A stretch of 64,000 nt of DNA from Cellulomonas humilata (lineage in GTDB: Bacteria; Actinomycetota; Actinomycetes; Actinomycetales; Cellulomonadaceae). Positions 33,992 through 45,216 of this stretch are shown here, piece by piece. Numbering within the stretch: position 1 is the stretch's first letter; each line of letters opens with the position of its first letter. A program made the position numbers and the translations under genes. The notes under the pieces were generated by a model. That model had not been told where the DNA came from. It saw nothing but the letters and a program-made list of their open reading frames with translations, and searched no databases. Where the stretch lies: positions 186,001 to 250,000 of the forward strand of contig NZ_JABMCI010000066.1 of NCBI RefSeq assembly GCF_013359775.1, read 5' to 3'.

Positions 33992-34879
33992 ATGGCGATC
34001 TTCCTGACCGAGGCATCCAAGGTCATCGTCCAGGGCATGACGGGTTCCGAGGGCCAGAAGCACACCACCCGCATGCTCGCGTCCGGCACGGCCGTCGTCG
34101 GCGGGGTGAACCCGCGCAAGGCGGGCACCTCGGTCACCTTCGGTGAGGGGGACACCGCGACCGACGTCCCCGTGTTCGGCACCGTGGCCGAGGCCATGGA
34201 CGCCACCGGGGCCGACGTGTCCGTGGTCTTCGTGCCGCCGGCCCACACCAAGGCGGCCGTCGTCGAGGCGATCGACGCCGGCATCCCGCTGGTCGTCATC
34301 ATCACCGAGGGCGTCCCGGTGGCCGACACCGCCGAGTTCTTCGCGCTCGCGCTGGACAAGGGCGTGCGGCTCATCGGCCCCAACTGCCCCGGCCTGATCA
34401 GCCCCGGAAAGTCCAACGTCGGCATCATCCCGGCGGACATCACCGGCCCGGGCCGCATCGGCCTGGTGTCCAAGTCGGGCACGCTGACCTACCAGATGAT
34501 GTACGAGCTGCGGGACCTTGGGTTCTCCACGGCCATCGGCATCGGCGGCGACCCCATCATCGGCACCACGCACATCGACGCCCTCGCGGCGTTCGAGGCG
34601 GACCCCGACACCGAGGTCATCGTGATGATCGGCGAGATCGGGGGCGACGCCGAGGAGCGGGCCGCCGCGTACATCGCCGAGCACGTCACGAAGCCCGTCG
34701 TCGGCTACGTCGCCGGTTTCACGGCACCCGAGGGCAAGACCATGGGCCACGCCGGCGCCATCGTCTCGGGCTCGTCGGGCACCGCGCAGGCCAAGAAGGA
34801 GGCCCTCGAGGCCGCGGGCGTCAAGGTCGGCAAGACGCCGTCCGAGACGGCCCTCCTGGCGCGCCAGCTGGTGAGCTAG
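33992..34879 (+). CDS. sucD: Succinate-CoA ligase, alpha subunit
   Basis: A 295-residue alpha chain with the CoA-binding Rossmann domain ([15 protein letters not shown]), [12 protein letters not shown] and the phosphohistidine region [17 protein letters not shown]. Together with sucC it converts succinyl-CoA to succinate with substrate-level phosphorylation. A strong terminator follows. Confidence 0.97.
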   Translation: MAIFLTEASKVIVQGMTGSEGQKHTTRMLASGTAVVGGVNPRKAGTSVTFGEGDTATDVPVFGTVAEAMDATGADVSVVFVPPAHTKAAVVEAIDAGIPLVVIITEGVPVADTAEFFALALDKGVRLIGPNCPGLISPGKSNVGIIPADITGPGRIGLVSKSGTLTYQMMYELRDLGFSTAIGIGGDPIIGTTHIDALAAFEADPDTEVIVMIGEIGGDAEERAAAYIAEHVTKPVVGYVAGFTAPEGKTMGHAGAIVSGSSGTAQAKKEALEAAGVKVGKTPSETALLARQLVS

Positions 34880-34903
34880 CACCGGCGGACCTCGTTCGAC
34901 TCT

Positions 34904-34935
34904 CGGCCCCGGTGAGCCAGCGCTCGCCGGGGCCG
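34904..34935 (+). terminator. Terminator of sucCD
   Basis: Arms CGGCCCCGGTGAGC and GCTCGCCGGGGCCG (14 bp, one G-T wobble) with a 4-nt loop, 25 bp after the sucD stop. It lies before the next gene and argues against the earlier GTG at 34938 as that gene's start. Confidence 0.75.
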
Positions 34936-35009
34936 ACGTGTCTCACCCGACGGCCGACGCGCCGCGCGGGGTTCGGCGCTCGGGCGAGCCAGGCGGCGAC
35001 GATGGCACG

Positions 35010-36284
35010 GTGAGCACCACCGGCCCCCGCACGGGGGGTACCCCCGTCGTCGACCGTCGCCGTCGCCGCACCCTGGTCGACGAGCCCGCCCCGACCTTCT
35101 TCACCAGCGCGCTCGACGGCGCCCCGCGCTGGGTCGCCGGCGTGCTGTCCGCGCTCCAGGCGGCCCTCCTCTCGTTCCTCGTGCTGGCACTGCCGGCGGT
35201 CGCGGCCTACGTCGCCACCTCGGCCGACCCCTCCAACAGCGGGGTCGGCTGGTTCCGCTCCGTGGGCGTCGGGTCCGCCTTCTGGCTCCTCGGGCACGGC
35301 GTGCCGGCCCACGTCGGCCCCGTGGTGGTGTCCCTGGTCCCGCTCGGCGTGACCGCGGTCGCACTCTTCGTCTGCTACGCGTCGGCCCGACGGTCCGGGC
35401 TGGCCACCTGGTCGTCCTATGCCGCGGGCGTCGGGACGTACGTGCTGGTGACGGTCGTCGTGGCGCTGCTGTCCGGGGGCTCGCCCGGGCACGCGCTCGT
35501 CGGGGGGGCGCTGGTCTCCGCCGTCGGGCTGGGCACCGGTCTGCTGGCGCGCCCGGAGGCGCCGCCGCTGCGGACCCTCGCCCGTCCCGTGTGGTCGCGG
35601 TGCCCGGCGCCCCTGCGCACCGGCGCCGCCGGTGGCGTGCTCGGGGCAGCCGCCCTGGTGCTCGTCGCCACCCTCGTGACCACCCTGTGGGTCGTCGCGG
35701 GCCGGGCCACCATCGGGGACGTCGTGCGTGGTCTCGGTCTCGATGCGGTGGGCGGCGTCGTCCTGGCGGTCGCCGAGCTGGCCTACCTGCCCAACCTGGT
35801 GGTGTGGGCGCTGGCGTGGCTGTCCGGCGCCGGCTTCGCGGTGGGCGAGGGGACGCACTTCGGGCCCGACGGGGTGCTGGGCGGTGCGCTCCCGGCGGTC
35901 CCGCTGCTCGGTGCGCTCCCGGCTCCGGACGTCGCGGGTCCGGCGACCAGCCTCGTGCCCCTGGTGGTCGTCGGCGTGGGCGCGTTCGTCGGCTGGTACG
36001 TCCACCGTCGGCTGCCCGCCCAGCGTTGGTGGGACGCGATGGTGGCGTGCGCCGCCGCCGGGGTGACCGCCACGGTCGTGGTCGCGGTCCTGGTGACGGC
36101 GGCGAGCGGCGGGATCGGGCCGGACAGGCTGGAGGTCGTGGGCGCACAGGGCATGGTCGTCGGCCTGCGGGCCGGTGCGGGCGTGCTGGTGGGGGCGTTG
36201 CTCGTGGCGCTGCCCGGCGACGCGCTGCTGCGCGAGCAGCTCGGCCGTCGCCTCCGCGGCGTGCGGTCGCGCGAGGGGGACTGA
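35010..36284 (+). CDS. Polytopic membrane protein, DUF6350/PerM-like
   Basis: A 424-residue protein with about 10 membrane helices and a charged N-terminal tail (DRRRRRTLVDEP). Layout resembles the actinobacterial DUF6350 family, which includes the mycobacterial division-associated protein PerM; this is a family-level guess. GTG 35010 is preferred because GACGAT lies exactly 6 nt before it, as at the histidine kinase gene, and because the alternative at 34938 abuts the sucD terminator. Confidence 0.72.
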   Translation: MSTTGPRTGGTPVVDRRRRRTLVDEPAPTFFTSALDGAPRWVAGVLSALQAALLSFLVLALPAVAAYVATSADPSNSGVGWFRSVGVGSAFWLLGHGVPAHVGPVVVSLVPLGVTAVALFVCYASARRSGLATWSSYAAGVGTYVLVTVVVALLSGGSPGHALVGGALVSAVGLGTGLLARPEAPPLRTLARPVWSRCPAPLRTGAAGGVLGAAALVLVATLVTTLWVVAGRATIGDVVRGLGLDAVGGVVLAVAELAYLPNLVVWALAWLSGAGFAVGEGTHFGPDGVLGGALPAVPLLGALPAPDVAGPATSLVPLVVVGVGAFVGWYVHRRLPAQRWWDAMVACAAAGVTATVVVAVLVTAASGGIGPDRLEVVGAQGMVVGLRAGAGVLVGALLVALPGDALLREQLGRRLRGVRSREGD

Positions 36285-36290
36285 CCGCCG

Positions 36291-36845
36291 TCAGGACCCC
36301 GTGCTGGCCTCCTCGAACGGGGTGAGCAACGTGCTGAGCTCCTTCTGGTACTGCGACTCGCAGGTGCTCGTCGCGCTGATCGTCAGAGCCCCCTCGAGGC
36401 ACTTCTGCTGCGCCAGCAGTGCGGGCCAGGTGTAGGCCATCACGCCCAGGGCGGTGGTCCACAGCAGCGCGACCACCACACCGGCCGCGAGCAGGGGCAC
36501 GAGCCCACGCGTCCGGGCACGGGCGGCCACGCCCAGCGCCCTGACGCCCACGACGAGCGCAGGCAGGGCGAACAGGAGCGCGGGCGCCTGCCAGGGCAGC
36601 GGCAGGGTGGCCACCAGCACGGACGCCAGGACGAGGACGCCGAACAGCCGTGTGAGGCCCGCAGCGCGCGCGGTGAGCACCGGGTCCGGCGGCTGGGGCT
36701 CGGGTTCGAGCGCGACCGGCGTCCGGGGCACGGGCATGGGCATCGGTGGCGGCCACGAGGGTCCGTCCTGGGGGGCCGGCGCGTCCGCCCTGTCGCCGTC
36801 CGGCGTGCGCGGACGGTCCTCCGGGGGCGCGTAGGGGTTGCTCAC
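36291..36845 (-). CDS. Membrane protein with proline-rich N-terminus, unknown function
   Basis: About 184 residues: a Pro-rich cytoplasmic N-terminus (about 1-70, with NPYAPPEDRP), three hydrophobic segments near 73-92, 95-115 and 120-145, and an extracytoplasmic C-terminus with two cysteines (KCLEG, TCESQYQK) that could pair. Not assigned to a family. Start is GTG 36845 or ATG 36854; neither has a clear ribosome-binding site. Its stop is 6 bp from the stop of the opposing gene. Confidence 0.68.
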   Translation of the reverse strand: MSNPYAPPEDRPRTPDGDRADAPAPQDGPSWPPPMPMPVPRTPVALEPEPQPPDPVLTARAAGLTRLFGVLVLASVLVATLPLPWQAPALLFALPALVVGVRALGVAARARTRGLVPLLAAGVVVALLWTTALGVMAYTWPALLAQQKCLEGALTISATSTCESQYQKELSTLLTPFEEASTGS

Positions 36846-36898
36846 GGGAGCCATTCTCGCCCACGGAGCCGTGACGGCGACCGCACACCGGGCGCCGG

Positions 36899-36910
36899 TA
36901 GGGTCGGCCC
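36899..36910 (+). promoter_or_regulatory. -10 element of purN, leaderless type
   Basis: TAGGGT at 36899-36904 ends exactly 6 nt before the GTG of purN; no ribosome-binding site is visible. Confidence 0.5.
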
Positions 36911-37558
36911 GTGACGCACGAGACACCTCACCGCCCCACCCCGGCCACGCGCGACTCGGGCCGGCTCGTGGTCCTCGTCTCGGGCACCGGCTCGAACCTG
37001 GCGGCCCTGCTCGCCGCGCACGACGACCCCGCCTACGGGGCGCGCGTCGTCGCGGTGGTGGCGGACCGCAGCGGGATCCGGGCCCTGGACATCGCGCGCG
37101 AGGCCGGCATCCCGACCGCGGTCGTCTCGCTCAAGGACTTCGACGACCGCGCCTCGTGGGACGCCGCGGTCACCGAGACCGTCGGCGTCTTCTCGCCGGA
37201 CCTCGTCGTCTGCGCCGGGTTCATGAAGCTCTTCGGGGCGACGTTCCTCGGCCGGTTCGGCGGGCGGATCGTCAACACCCACCCCGCGCTGCTGCCGTCG
37301 TTCCCCGGTGCGCACGGCGTGCGGGACGCGCTCGCCCACGGCGTCAAGGTGACCGGGTGCACGGTGATGGTGGTCGACGACGGCGTCGACACGGGCCCGA
37401 TCCTCGCGCAGGCCGCCGTCGCGGTGGAGCCCGGCGACGACGAGGCCACGCTGCACGAGCGGATCAAGGCAGTCGAGCAGGGGCTGCTGGTCGAGTGGGT
37501 CGGCCGCATCGCGCGCGAAGGGCTGCGCGTCGAGGGTCGGCACGCGATCGTCGGCTGA
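36911..37558 (+). CDS. purN: Phosphoribosylglycinamide formyltransferase
   Basis: A 215-residue GAR transformylase using 10-formyl-tetrahydrofolate in purine synthesis. Motifs: LVSGTGSNLAALL, GFMKLFG, the active-site stretch NTHPALLPSFPG (catalytic Asn and His) and DDGVDTGPILAQ with the catalytic Asp. It directly precedes a ZTP riboswitch and purH, so both formyl-folate-using purine steps sit together. Confidence 0.96.
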   Translation: MTHETPHRPTPATRDSGRLVVLVSGTGSNLAALLAAHDDPAYGARVVAVVADRSGIRALDIAREAGIPTAVVSLKDFDDRASWDAAVTETVGVFSPDLVVCAGFMKLFGATFLGRFGGRIVNTHPALLPSFPGAHGVRDALAHGVKVTGCTVMVVDDGVDTGPILAQAAVAVEPGDDEATLHERIKAVEQGLLVEWVGRIAREGLRVEGRHAIVG

Positions 37559-37579
37559 CGCTCGGCTAGACTCGGCCAC

Positions 37580-37660
37580 GGTCGTGACTGGCGCAGGTGG
37601 GTGCAACCACCGGGGAGCGACCGCAGTGCCCCGCCACGCACCGCCCGCCTGGGTGCATGG
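37580..37660 (+). ncRNA. ZTP (pfl) riboswitch upstream of purH
   Basis: Conserved blocks of the pfl motif are present in order: GACTGGCG (37586-37593), a GGTGG/CCACC hairpin, GGGGAGCG (37612-37619), then CCGCCTGGG (37645-37653), the 3' pseudoknot-forming block. It ends about 40 nt before the purH ATG. ZTP riboswitches sense ZTP/ZMP, the purH substrate that builds up when formyl-folate is short, and usually turn on purine and folate genes. Confidence 0.88.
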
Positions 37661-37695
37661 GTCCGCCTAGCCGACCCTGCATCACGGGAGCCGTC

Positions 37696-39288
37696 ATGCC
37701 AGCCACCGATACCCAGCGACCTGTTCGCCGCGCGCTCGTCAGCGTCTACGACAAGACGGGCCTGACCGAGCTCGCCGCAGCCCTGCACGACGCCGGCGTC
37801 GAGATCGTCTCCACCGGCTCGACCGCCTCGACGATCGCGGCCACCGGCGTGCCTGTCACCCGCGTCGAGGACCTCACCGGCTTCCCGGAGTGCCTCGACG
37901 GGCGCGTGAAGACGCTGCACCCGCGCGTGCACGCGGGCGTGCTGGCCGACACCCGGCTCCCCGCCCACCTCGCGCAGCTGGAGGAGCTCGGCATCGAGCC
38001 GTTCGAGCTGGTCGTCGTCAACCTGTACCCGTTCACCGCGACGGTCGCGTCCGGCGCCGGTCCCGACGAGTGCGTCGAGCAGATCGACATCGGCGGACCG
38101 TCGATGGTCCGCGCCGCGGCGAAGAACCACCCGAGCGTGGCCGTCGTGGTGGATCCGGCGCGGTACGACGAGGTGGTCGCGGCCGTCGGAGCCGGCGGGT
38201 TCACGCTCGCCGCGCGACGCCTGCTCGCGGCCGACGCGTTCGCCCACACCGCCGCCTACGACGCCGCGGTGGCCAGCTGGTTCGCCGCCGAGTACGCGCC
38301 CGACGAGCAGGCCGCCGACTCCGGCTTCCCAGCGTTCACCGGGACCACGTGGGTGCGCGGAGAGGTGCTGCGCTACGGCGAGAACCCGCACCAGCAGGCC
38401 GCGCTGTACCTGACGCCCGACGGCGCCGCGGGCCGCGGTCTGGCCGGTGCCGAGCAGCTGCACGGCAAGGCGATGAGCTACAACAACTACGTCGACGCGG
38501 ACGCTGCCTGGCGCGCCGCGCACGACCACACCGACCCGGCCGTCGCCATCATCAAGCACGCCAACCCGTGCGGGATCGCGGTCGGCTCGGACGTGGCCGA
38601 CGCGCACGCGAAGGCCCACGCGTGCGACCCGGTGTCGGCGTTCGGCGGTGTCATCGCCACCAACCGGACCCTCACGGCGGCGGCCGCGGAGCAGATCGCG
38701 CCGGTGTTCACCGAGGTGGTCGTCGCGCCCGCGTTCGAGCCCGAGGCCCTCGAGATCCTCGGCCGCAAGAAGAACATCCGCCTGCTGCGGGTCGCCCCCG
38801 TGGACGGCGTGCGCACGGAGCGTCGCGCGATCAGCGGAGGCCTGCTGGTCCAGGAGCTCGACCAGGTGGACGCCCCCGGCGACGACCCCACCACGTGGAC
38901 GCTCGCGGCCGGTGCGCCGGCCGACGACGCCACGCTCGCCGACCTGGCGTTCGCCTGGCGGGCCGTGCGCGCCGTGAAGTCCAACGCGATCCTGCTGGCC
39001 GACGCCGGCGCCTCCGTGGGCGTCGGGATGGGCCAGGTCAACCGCGTCGACTCGTGCCGGCTCGCGGTCGAGCGCGCCAACTCCGGGGACGCCGAGCGCG
39101 CCCGCGGGGCGGTGGCCGCCTCGGACGCGTTCTTCCCGTTCGCCGACGGCGCCCAGGTGCTCATCGACGCCGGGGTGCGCGCCATCGTGCAGCCGGGCGG
39201 GTCCGTCCGCGACGAGGAGGTCGTCGCCGCGGCGCAGGCCGCCGGGGTGACGCTCTACCTGACCGGGACGCGCCACTTCGCCCACTGA
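37696..39288 (+). CDS. purH: Bifunctional AICAR transformylase / IMP cyclohydrolase
   Basis: A 530-residue enzyme for the last two steps to IMP. The N-terminal MGS-like cyclohydrolase domain (about 10-150) has SVYDKTGL and [13 protein letters not shown]; the transformylase domain contains KHANPCGIA and ends in the family's [14 protein letters not shown] 37696 has GGGAG upstream; the ZTP riboswitch in the leader should control it. The stop codon is part of a CTGATCAG repeat. Confidence 0.97.
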   Translation: MPATDTQRPVRRALVSVYDKTGLTELAAALHDAGVEIVSTGSTASTIAATGVPVTRVEDLTGFPECLDGRVKTLHPRVHAGVLADTRLPAHLAQLEELGIEPFELVVVNLYPFTATVASGAGPDECVEQIDIGGPSMVRAAAKNHPSVAVVVDPARYDEVVAAVGAGGFTLAARRLLAADAFAHTAAYDAAVASWFAAEYAPDEQAADSGFPAFTGTTWVRGEVLRYGENPHQQAALYLTPDGAAGRGLAGAEQLHGKAMSYNNYVDADAAWRAAHDHTDPAVAIIKHANPCGIAVGSDVADAHAKAHACDPVSAFGGVIATNRTLTAAAAEQIAPVFTEVVVAPAFEPEALEILGRKKNIRLLRVAPVDGVRTERRAISGGLLVQELDQVDAPGDDPTTWTLAAGAPADDATLADLAFAWRAVRAVKSNAILLADAGASVGVGMGQVNRVDSCRLAVERANSGDAERARGAVAASDAFFPFADGAQVLIDAGVRAIVQPGGSVRDEEVVAAAQAAGVTLYLTGTRHFAH

Positions 39289-39323
39289 TCAGGCGAGCTG
39301 ATCAGCCGAGCTGATCAGACGAG
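39285..39323. repeat. Three tandem 13-bp CTGATCAG-NCGAG repeats at convergent stops
   Basis: CTGATCAG occurs at 39285, 39298 and 39311, each followed by a 5-nt NCGAG. The first supplies the purH stop (TGA, + strand) and the third the stop of the opposing FAD oxidoreductase gene (TGA, - strand). Confidence 0.88.
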
Positions 39324-40574
39324 TGCAGCGGACCGCAGGGGACGCCCCGGGTCGCCCGCCGCCGCGCGGTCGAGCCGGGGCAGCGCCGCGCCGGTGAACA
39401 GCCGGCGCGCGGCCCCGACGTCGCGCGGGCGGTCGACGGTGAGGATCGCGGAGACCTCGTCGGAGCCGCGCCGGAACCAGAGCGCCGCCCAGCCCTGGCC
39501 GGCCGGGTCGCCGCGGAGCACCACCTCGTCCGGCGTGCGCGGGTGCCCGAACAGGGCCAGCTCGTGCCCCAGCTGGGTGGAGAAGACGTAGGGCGCGATG
39601 TCGGCCGGGGTGTCGTCGGGGGTGCCCAGCAGGTCGGCGACGAGCCCGGCGGGTCCGCGTAGCGCACCGTCCCAGTGCCCACCGGGGATCCACCCGTGCC
39701 GCGGGGAGCGCCGGAGCGCGACGTCGCCCACCGCGCGGACCGATCGCGGCGCGCCGAGCACCGCGTGGTGCTCGTCGACCCGCAGCGAGCCGTCGTCCTC
39801 GCGGGGGAGCGCCCCGGCGAGCCAGTCGGTGGTCGGGCGCGCGCCCACGGCTGCCAGGACGACGTCGGCGGCGATCAGCTTGCCGTCGGCCAGGCCCACG
39901 CCGTTGGCGCCCACCTCGACCACGTGCTCGCCCGTCAGCAGCCGCACGCCGGCCGCGGCGTACCACGGGGTGGTCAGCTCGCCGACGGCCTGGCCGAGCG
40001 CCGCGGCGAGCGGCGCGCCCGTCGCCTCGACCACCACCACCTCGACGCCGGCAGCGGCGGCGACCCCTGCCACCTCCGCGCCGATCCAGCCCGCGCCGAT
40101 CACGACGAGGCGCGCCCCCGGGACCAGCGCCGCGCGCAGCCGGTCCGCGTCTGCCGCGGTGTGCAGGGTCAGCGCGGTCTCCCACCCGGCCGGGCGCACC
40201 GCGTGCGCGCCGCTGGCGACGACGAGCGCGTCGGCCGACATCGGGCCGTCGTCGGTCAGCACCTCGGGGCGCGCGCCCGAGAGGGACAGCGCGCGGGCGG
40301 GGGTGCTCAGGTGGACCTCGTCGGCGAGGGCGAGCAGGTCGACGCCGATCTCGTCCGTGAGCCAGGTGGGCGTCGGCCGGTCGAGCAGGTGCTTGGACAG
40401 CGGGGGGCGGTCGTACGGGGCGATGCCCTCGGCGCCGAGCACGACGACCCGCCCGCCGAACCCGCGTTCGCGCAGGCCGGCGACGGTCTGGGTGGCCGCG
40501 AGTCCCGCGCCGACCACCAGCACGTCCCGCGGTACGGAGGGGTCCAGGTGCTCGTCGTCGGTCCGGGCGCTCAC
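39315..40574 (-). CDS. FAD-dependent NAD(P)H oxidoreductase, ferredoxin-reductase type
   Basis: A 419-residue two-dinucleotide-domain flavoprotein. FAD motif VLVVGAGLAATQTV, then YDRPPLSKHLL; NAD(P) motif VVIGAGWIGAEVA; second FAD contact VRAVGDVALR. It resembles rubredoxin/ferredoxin reductases of oxygenase systems and assimilatory flavoproteins, but no ferredoxin gene is adjacent, so its electron partner is unknown. GTG start 6 nt after TACCGT. Reductase C-terminal domain present (about 315-405). Confidence 0.87.
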   Translation of the reverse strand: MSARTDDEHLDPSVPRDVLVVGAGLAATQTVAGLRERGFGGRVVVLGAEGIAPYDRPPLSKHLLDRPTPTWLTDEIGVDLLALADEVHLSTPARALSLSGARPEVLTDDGPMSADALVVASGAHAVRPAGWETALTLHTAADADRLRAALVPGARLVVIGAGWIGAEVAGVAAAAGVEVVVVEATGAPLAAALGQAVGELTTPWYAAAGVRLLTGEHVVEVGANGVGLADGKLIAADVVLAAVGARPTTDWLAGALPREDDGSLRVDEHHAVLGAPRSVRAVGDVALRRSPRHGWIPGGHWDGALRGPAGLVADLLGTPDDTPADIAPYVFSTQLGHELALFGHPRTPDEVVLRGDPAGQGWAALWFRRGSDEVSAILTVDRPRDVGAARRLFTGAALPRLDRAAAGDPGRPLRSAALV

Positions 40575-40586
40575 CTCGCAACGGTA
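40575..40586 (-). promoter_or_regulatory. -10 element of the FAD oxidoreductase gene
   Basis: On the - strand, TACCGT (40586-40581) ends 6 nt before the GTG start, again the leaderless arrangement. Confidence 0.48.
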
Positions 40587-40627
40587 GTCTCCCGTCGGTA
40601 GGCACGAGCGAGATGGTGAGGGAGCGC

Positions 40628-41074
40628 ATGAGCGGGGGAGCCGGGGTGCATCGCGCGGCTCCCGCTCACCCCGGATCCGCGAAGCGCTCCGAGCCCGCGG
40701 TGCCGGACGTGCCGGATGTGCCGCCCGCGCGACCGGCCGACCCGACGCCCCCGTCGACCGGTCCGATCCCCGTCGAGCAGGCACCGCTGGACCCTCGGGC
40801 CATCGCGCGCGCGTCGCTCGACGCCGCCCGCAACGTGTCCCTCTGGTGGACCTGCTCGGGCATCGTCGTCGCCACGCTGGTGGCCCTCGTCGTCGGCACC
40901 CGTGAGGGCGCGTGGGTGCTCGCCGGGGTCGCCCTCGTCGGCGCGCTCGTCCGGGCGGTCCTGCCGTCGCCGGGTCCCGTCGCGCTCAGCGTGCGCGCCA
41001 AGGCCATCGACGTCGTCGTCCTGGTCCTGTTCGGCACCGGCATCGCGCTGCTCGCCCAGATCCTGCCCCGCTGA
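40628..41074 (+). CDS. DUF3017-type small membrane protein
   Basis: A 148-residue protein with a long Pro/Ala-rich cytoplasmic N-terminus (about 1-65) and three membrane helices (near 75-95, 98-112 and 122-145). The helix region resembles DUF3017. ATG 40628 is preferred over ATG 40613 because GAGGGAG precedes it. Function unknown; a terminator follows. Confidence 0.72.
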   Translation: MSGGAGVHRAAPAHPGSAKRSEPAVPDVPDVPPARPADPTPPSTGPIPVEQAPLDPRAIARASLDAARNVSLWWTCSGIVVATLVALVVGTREGAWVLAGVALVGALVRAVLPSPGPVALSVRAKAIDVVVLVLFGTGIALLAQILPR

Positions 41075-41078
41075 CGCA

Positions 41079-41113
41079 CGGACGCCCGGCACCACGAGGG
41101 TGCCGGGCGTCCG
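41079..41113. terminator. Bidirectional terminator
   Basis: Perfect 15-bp arms (CGGACGCCCGGCACC and its complement) with loop ACGAG, between the convergent DUF3017-like and aquaporin genes. Confidence 0.8.
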
Positions 41114-41136
41114 GGCGTGCAGGGGTCAGGCGGAGG

Positions 41137-42183
41137 TCAGCGCTCCGTGACCACGAGGACGTCGTCCGTGGTGACGTACGCGTCGTCCTCCTCGAGCAGG
41201 TTGTCCTCGACCGGCTCCGCGGCGAACGCGCGGTAGACCAGGCCGGCCAGCGCGGCACCGACCAGCGGGGCCACCCAGAACAGCCAGAGCTGGCCCAGGG
41301 CCCAGCTCTCCGAGAAGACTGCGGCGGCCGTCGAGCGGGCCGGGTTGAGCGACGCGTTCGTCACGGGCATCGCGACGAAGATCAGCACGGCGAGCGACAG
41401 GCCGATGGCGAACGGCGCCTGCACGTTGGCCGACCGGCGGTCGGTGGCGCCCAGGATGATGCCGACGAACACGGCGGTGACGACGATCTCGACGAGCAGG
41501 CCGATGACCAGCGAGAACTCCACCGTGCCCTGCGAGGCGGTGGACAGCGGCGAGTGCTCACCGAAGCCGTTGGCGACGCTGCTGAAGAAGGACTTCGCCG
41601 TGGACGCGGGGTCCTGCGTGATGGCGCTGGGGAGAGCCGACGGGACGGTGATGAACAGGACCGCGGCCGCGAGGATGCCGCCGACCAGCTGCGCGAGCCA
41701 GTAGGGCAGGACGTCCTTCCACGGGGTACGCCCGCCGATGGCCGCACCGAGCGTCACGGCCGGGTTGAAGTGGCCGCCCGACACGTGGCCGACGGCGATG
41801 ATCGCCGCGACGACCGCGATGCCGAAGCCGAGACCGACGGCGAGCGCGCCGAGCTGGCTGATGCCGTTGTAGAGCGCGATGCCCAGGCCCACGAGCACGA
41901 GCGCGAAGGTGCCGAACGCCTCGGCGCCGAGCCGGGAGACCAGGCTCGGCCCGGTCACGACGACGGTGCCGGCGGGGACGACGTACGCGTCGAGCTCCTC
42001 GACGACGACGTCCTCGTCCGCGGGCTCCGCTGCGACGACGGGCTCCTCGACGACGGGCTGCTCGACGACCGGGTCGGCCGCGGCGGCGGCCGTCGTCTCC
42101 TCCGGGGCCGGAGCCGGTGCGGCGGCGGGGGTCGTGTCCGGCTCCGGGGAGCCGGCGGCCTTCTCGGGGTTGTCCTGTGACAT
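41137..42183 (-). CDS. Aquaporin with long acidic N-terminal extension
   Basis: A 348-residue MIP-family channel. The two pore motifs are HFNPAVTLG and SLNPARS, with six helices from about residue 85. Length between the two NPA boxes fits a water-selective (AqpZ-like) channel rather than a glycerol facilitator. The first about 80 residues are a disordered stretch rich in Ala, Pro, Glu and Asp, and the C-terminus is also acidic; both are unusual for AqpZ. ATG 42183 has AGGA 5 nt upstream. Confidence 0.9.
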   Translation of the reverse strand: MSQDNPEKAAGSPEPDTTPAAAPAPAPEETTAAAAADPVVEQPVVEEPVVAAEPADEDVVVEELDAYVVPAGTVVVTGPSLVSRLGAEAFGTFALVLVGLGIALYNGISQLGALAVGLGFGIAVVAAIIAVGHVSGGHFNPAVTLGAAIGGRTPWKDVLPYWLAQLVGGILAAAVLFITVPSALPSAITQDPASTAKSFFSSVANGFGEHSPLSTASQGTVEFSLVIGLLVEIVVTAVFVGIILGATDRRSANVQAPFAIGLSLAVLIFVAMPVTNASLNPARSTAAAVFSESWALGQLWLFWVAPLVGAALAGLVYRAFAAEPVEDNLLEEDDAYVTTDDVLVVTER

Positions 42184-42364
42184 GTCGATCCTGTCGTGAG
42201 TCATCGTCGATGGGCGATCTGGTGCGCGGGGAGCCTGCCACGCCCGGCTGTGCGGTCGTGACGACGCGGTGCTCGGCGTCGTTCCCCTGACGTGGGCCAG
42301 CATGCCAGTCCCGCGCGGTCCGGTCACGGCAAACGCGGGGTTCGGCTTCTGCCGCCACACATGG

Positions 42365-42386
42365 ATCTCTCGACGTCGAGTAATCT
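42365..42386. promoter_or_regulatory. Candidate TCA-cycle regulatory motif upstream of the icd gene
   Basis: A 22-nt stretch beginning ATCTCTCGACGTCGAG and ending ATCT. It holds the perfect 12-bp palindrome CTCGACGTCGAG (42369-42380) and matches 17 of 22 positions with the stretch at 32664 before sucC. Confidence 0.55.
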
Positions 42387-42461
42387 TGTCCGCGGACCCG
42401 CGCCGGCAGACGCTCCATCGTGCCGTGCCCCCACCCGTCCCCAGCATCAGGAGATCCCCGC

Positions 42462-44770
<2,309 letters not shown>

Positions 44771-44786
44771 GCCGGGTGCACTGACC

Positions 44787-45215
44787 GTGTGGGCCGAGGA
44801 GGTCGCGGTCGCACGCCCGGGCACGGGGGTGGGGGCGTTCCTCGGGTGGGCGCTGCTCGGCGCGGGGATCGGGGTCGGCTTCGGGCTCGGTCGTGACGTC
44901 GGGACCGTCGGGCTCTTCGGCGCGCTCGGGCTCCTGCTCGTGGTCGGCGTGCTCGTCGTGCGCCAGGGTCCTCGCCCCGCACAGCTCGGCATCGTCACGG
45001 GGCTCGGCGCGCTGCCCCTGTCCATCGGCTGGCTCAACCGGTTCGGTCCCGGCGAGTTCTGCACCGGTGGTGTGACCGGGGCGTCGGAGTGCATCGCCCA
45101 GGCGAACCCGTGGCCGTTCGTCCTGGTCGGGGTCGTCGTCGCCGTCGTCGGCGTGGTGCTGTTCGCGCGCGCCCGCCGCGCACCAGGCCGGCTCGTCGCG
45201 CCGCCGCGGGCCTGA
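44787..45215 (+). CDS. Small membrane protein, unknown function
   Basis: A 142-residue protein with four membrane helices (near 14-33, 38-58, 66-82 and 106-126). A periplasmic loop carries two cysteines (FCTGG and SECIAQ) that could form a disulfide. No family assigned. GTG start 16 bp after mdh, without a visible ribosome-binding site; it ends 1 bp before the YggU gene, so the two are likely co-transcribed. Confidence 0.7.
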   Translation: MWAEEVAVARPGTGVGAFLGWALLGAGIGVGFGLGRDVGTVGLFGALGLLLVVGVLVVRQGPRPAQLGIVTGLGALPLSIGWLNRFGPGEFCTGGVTGASECIAQANPWPFVLVGVVVAVVGVVLFARARRAPGRLVAPPRA

Positions 45216-45216
45216 C

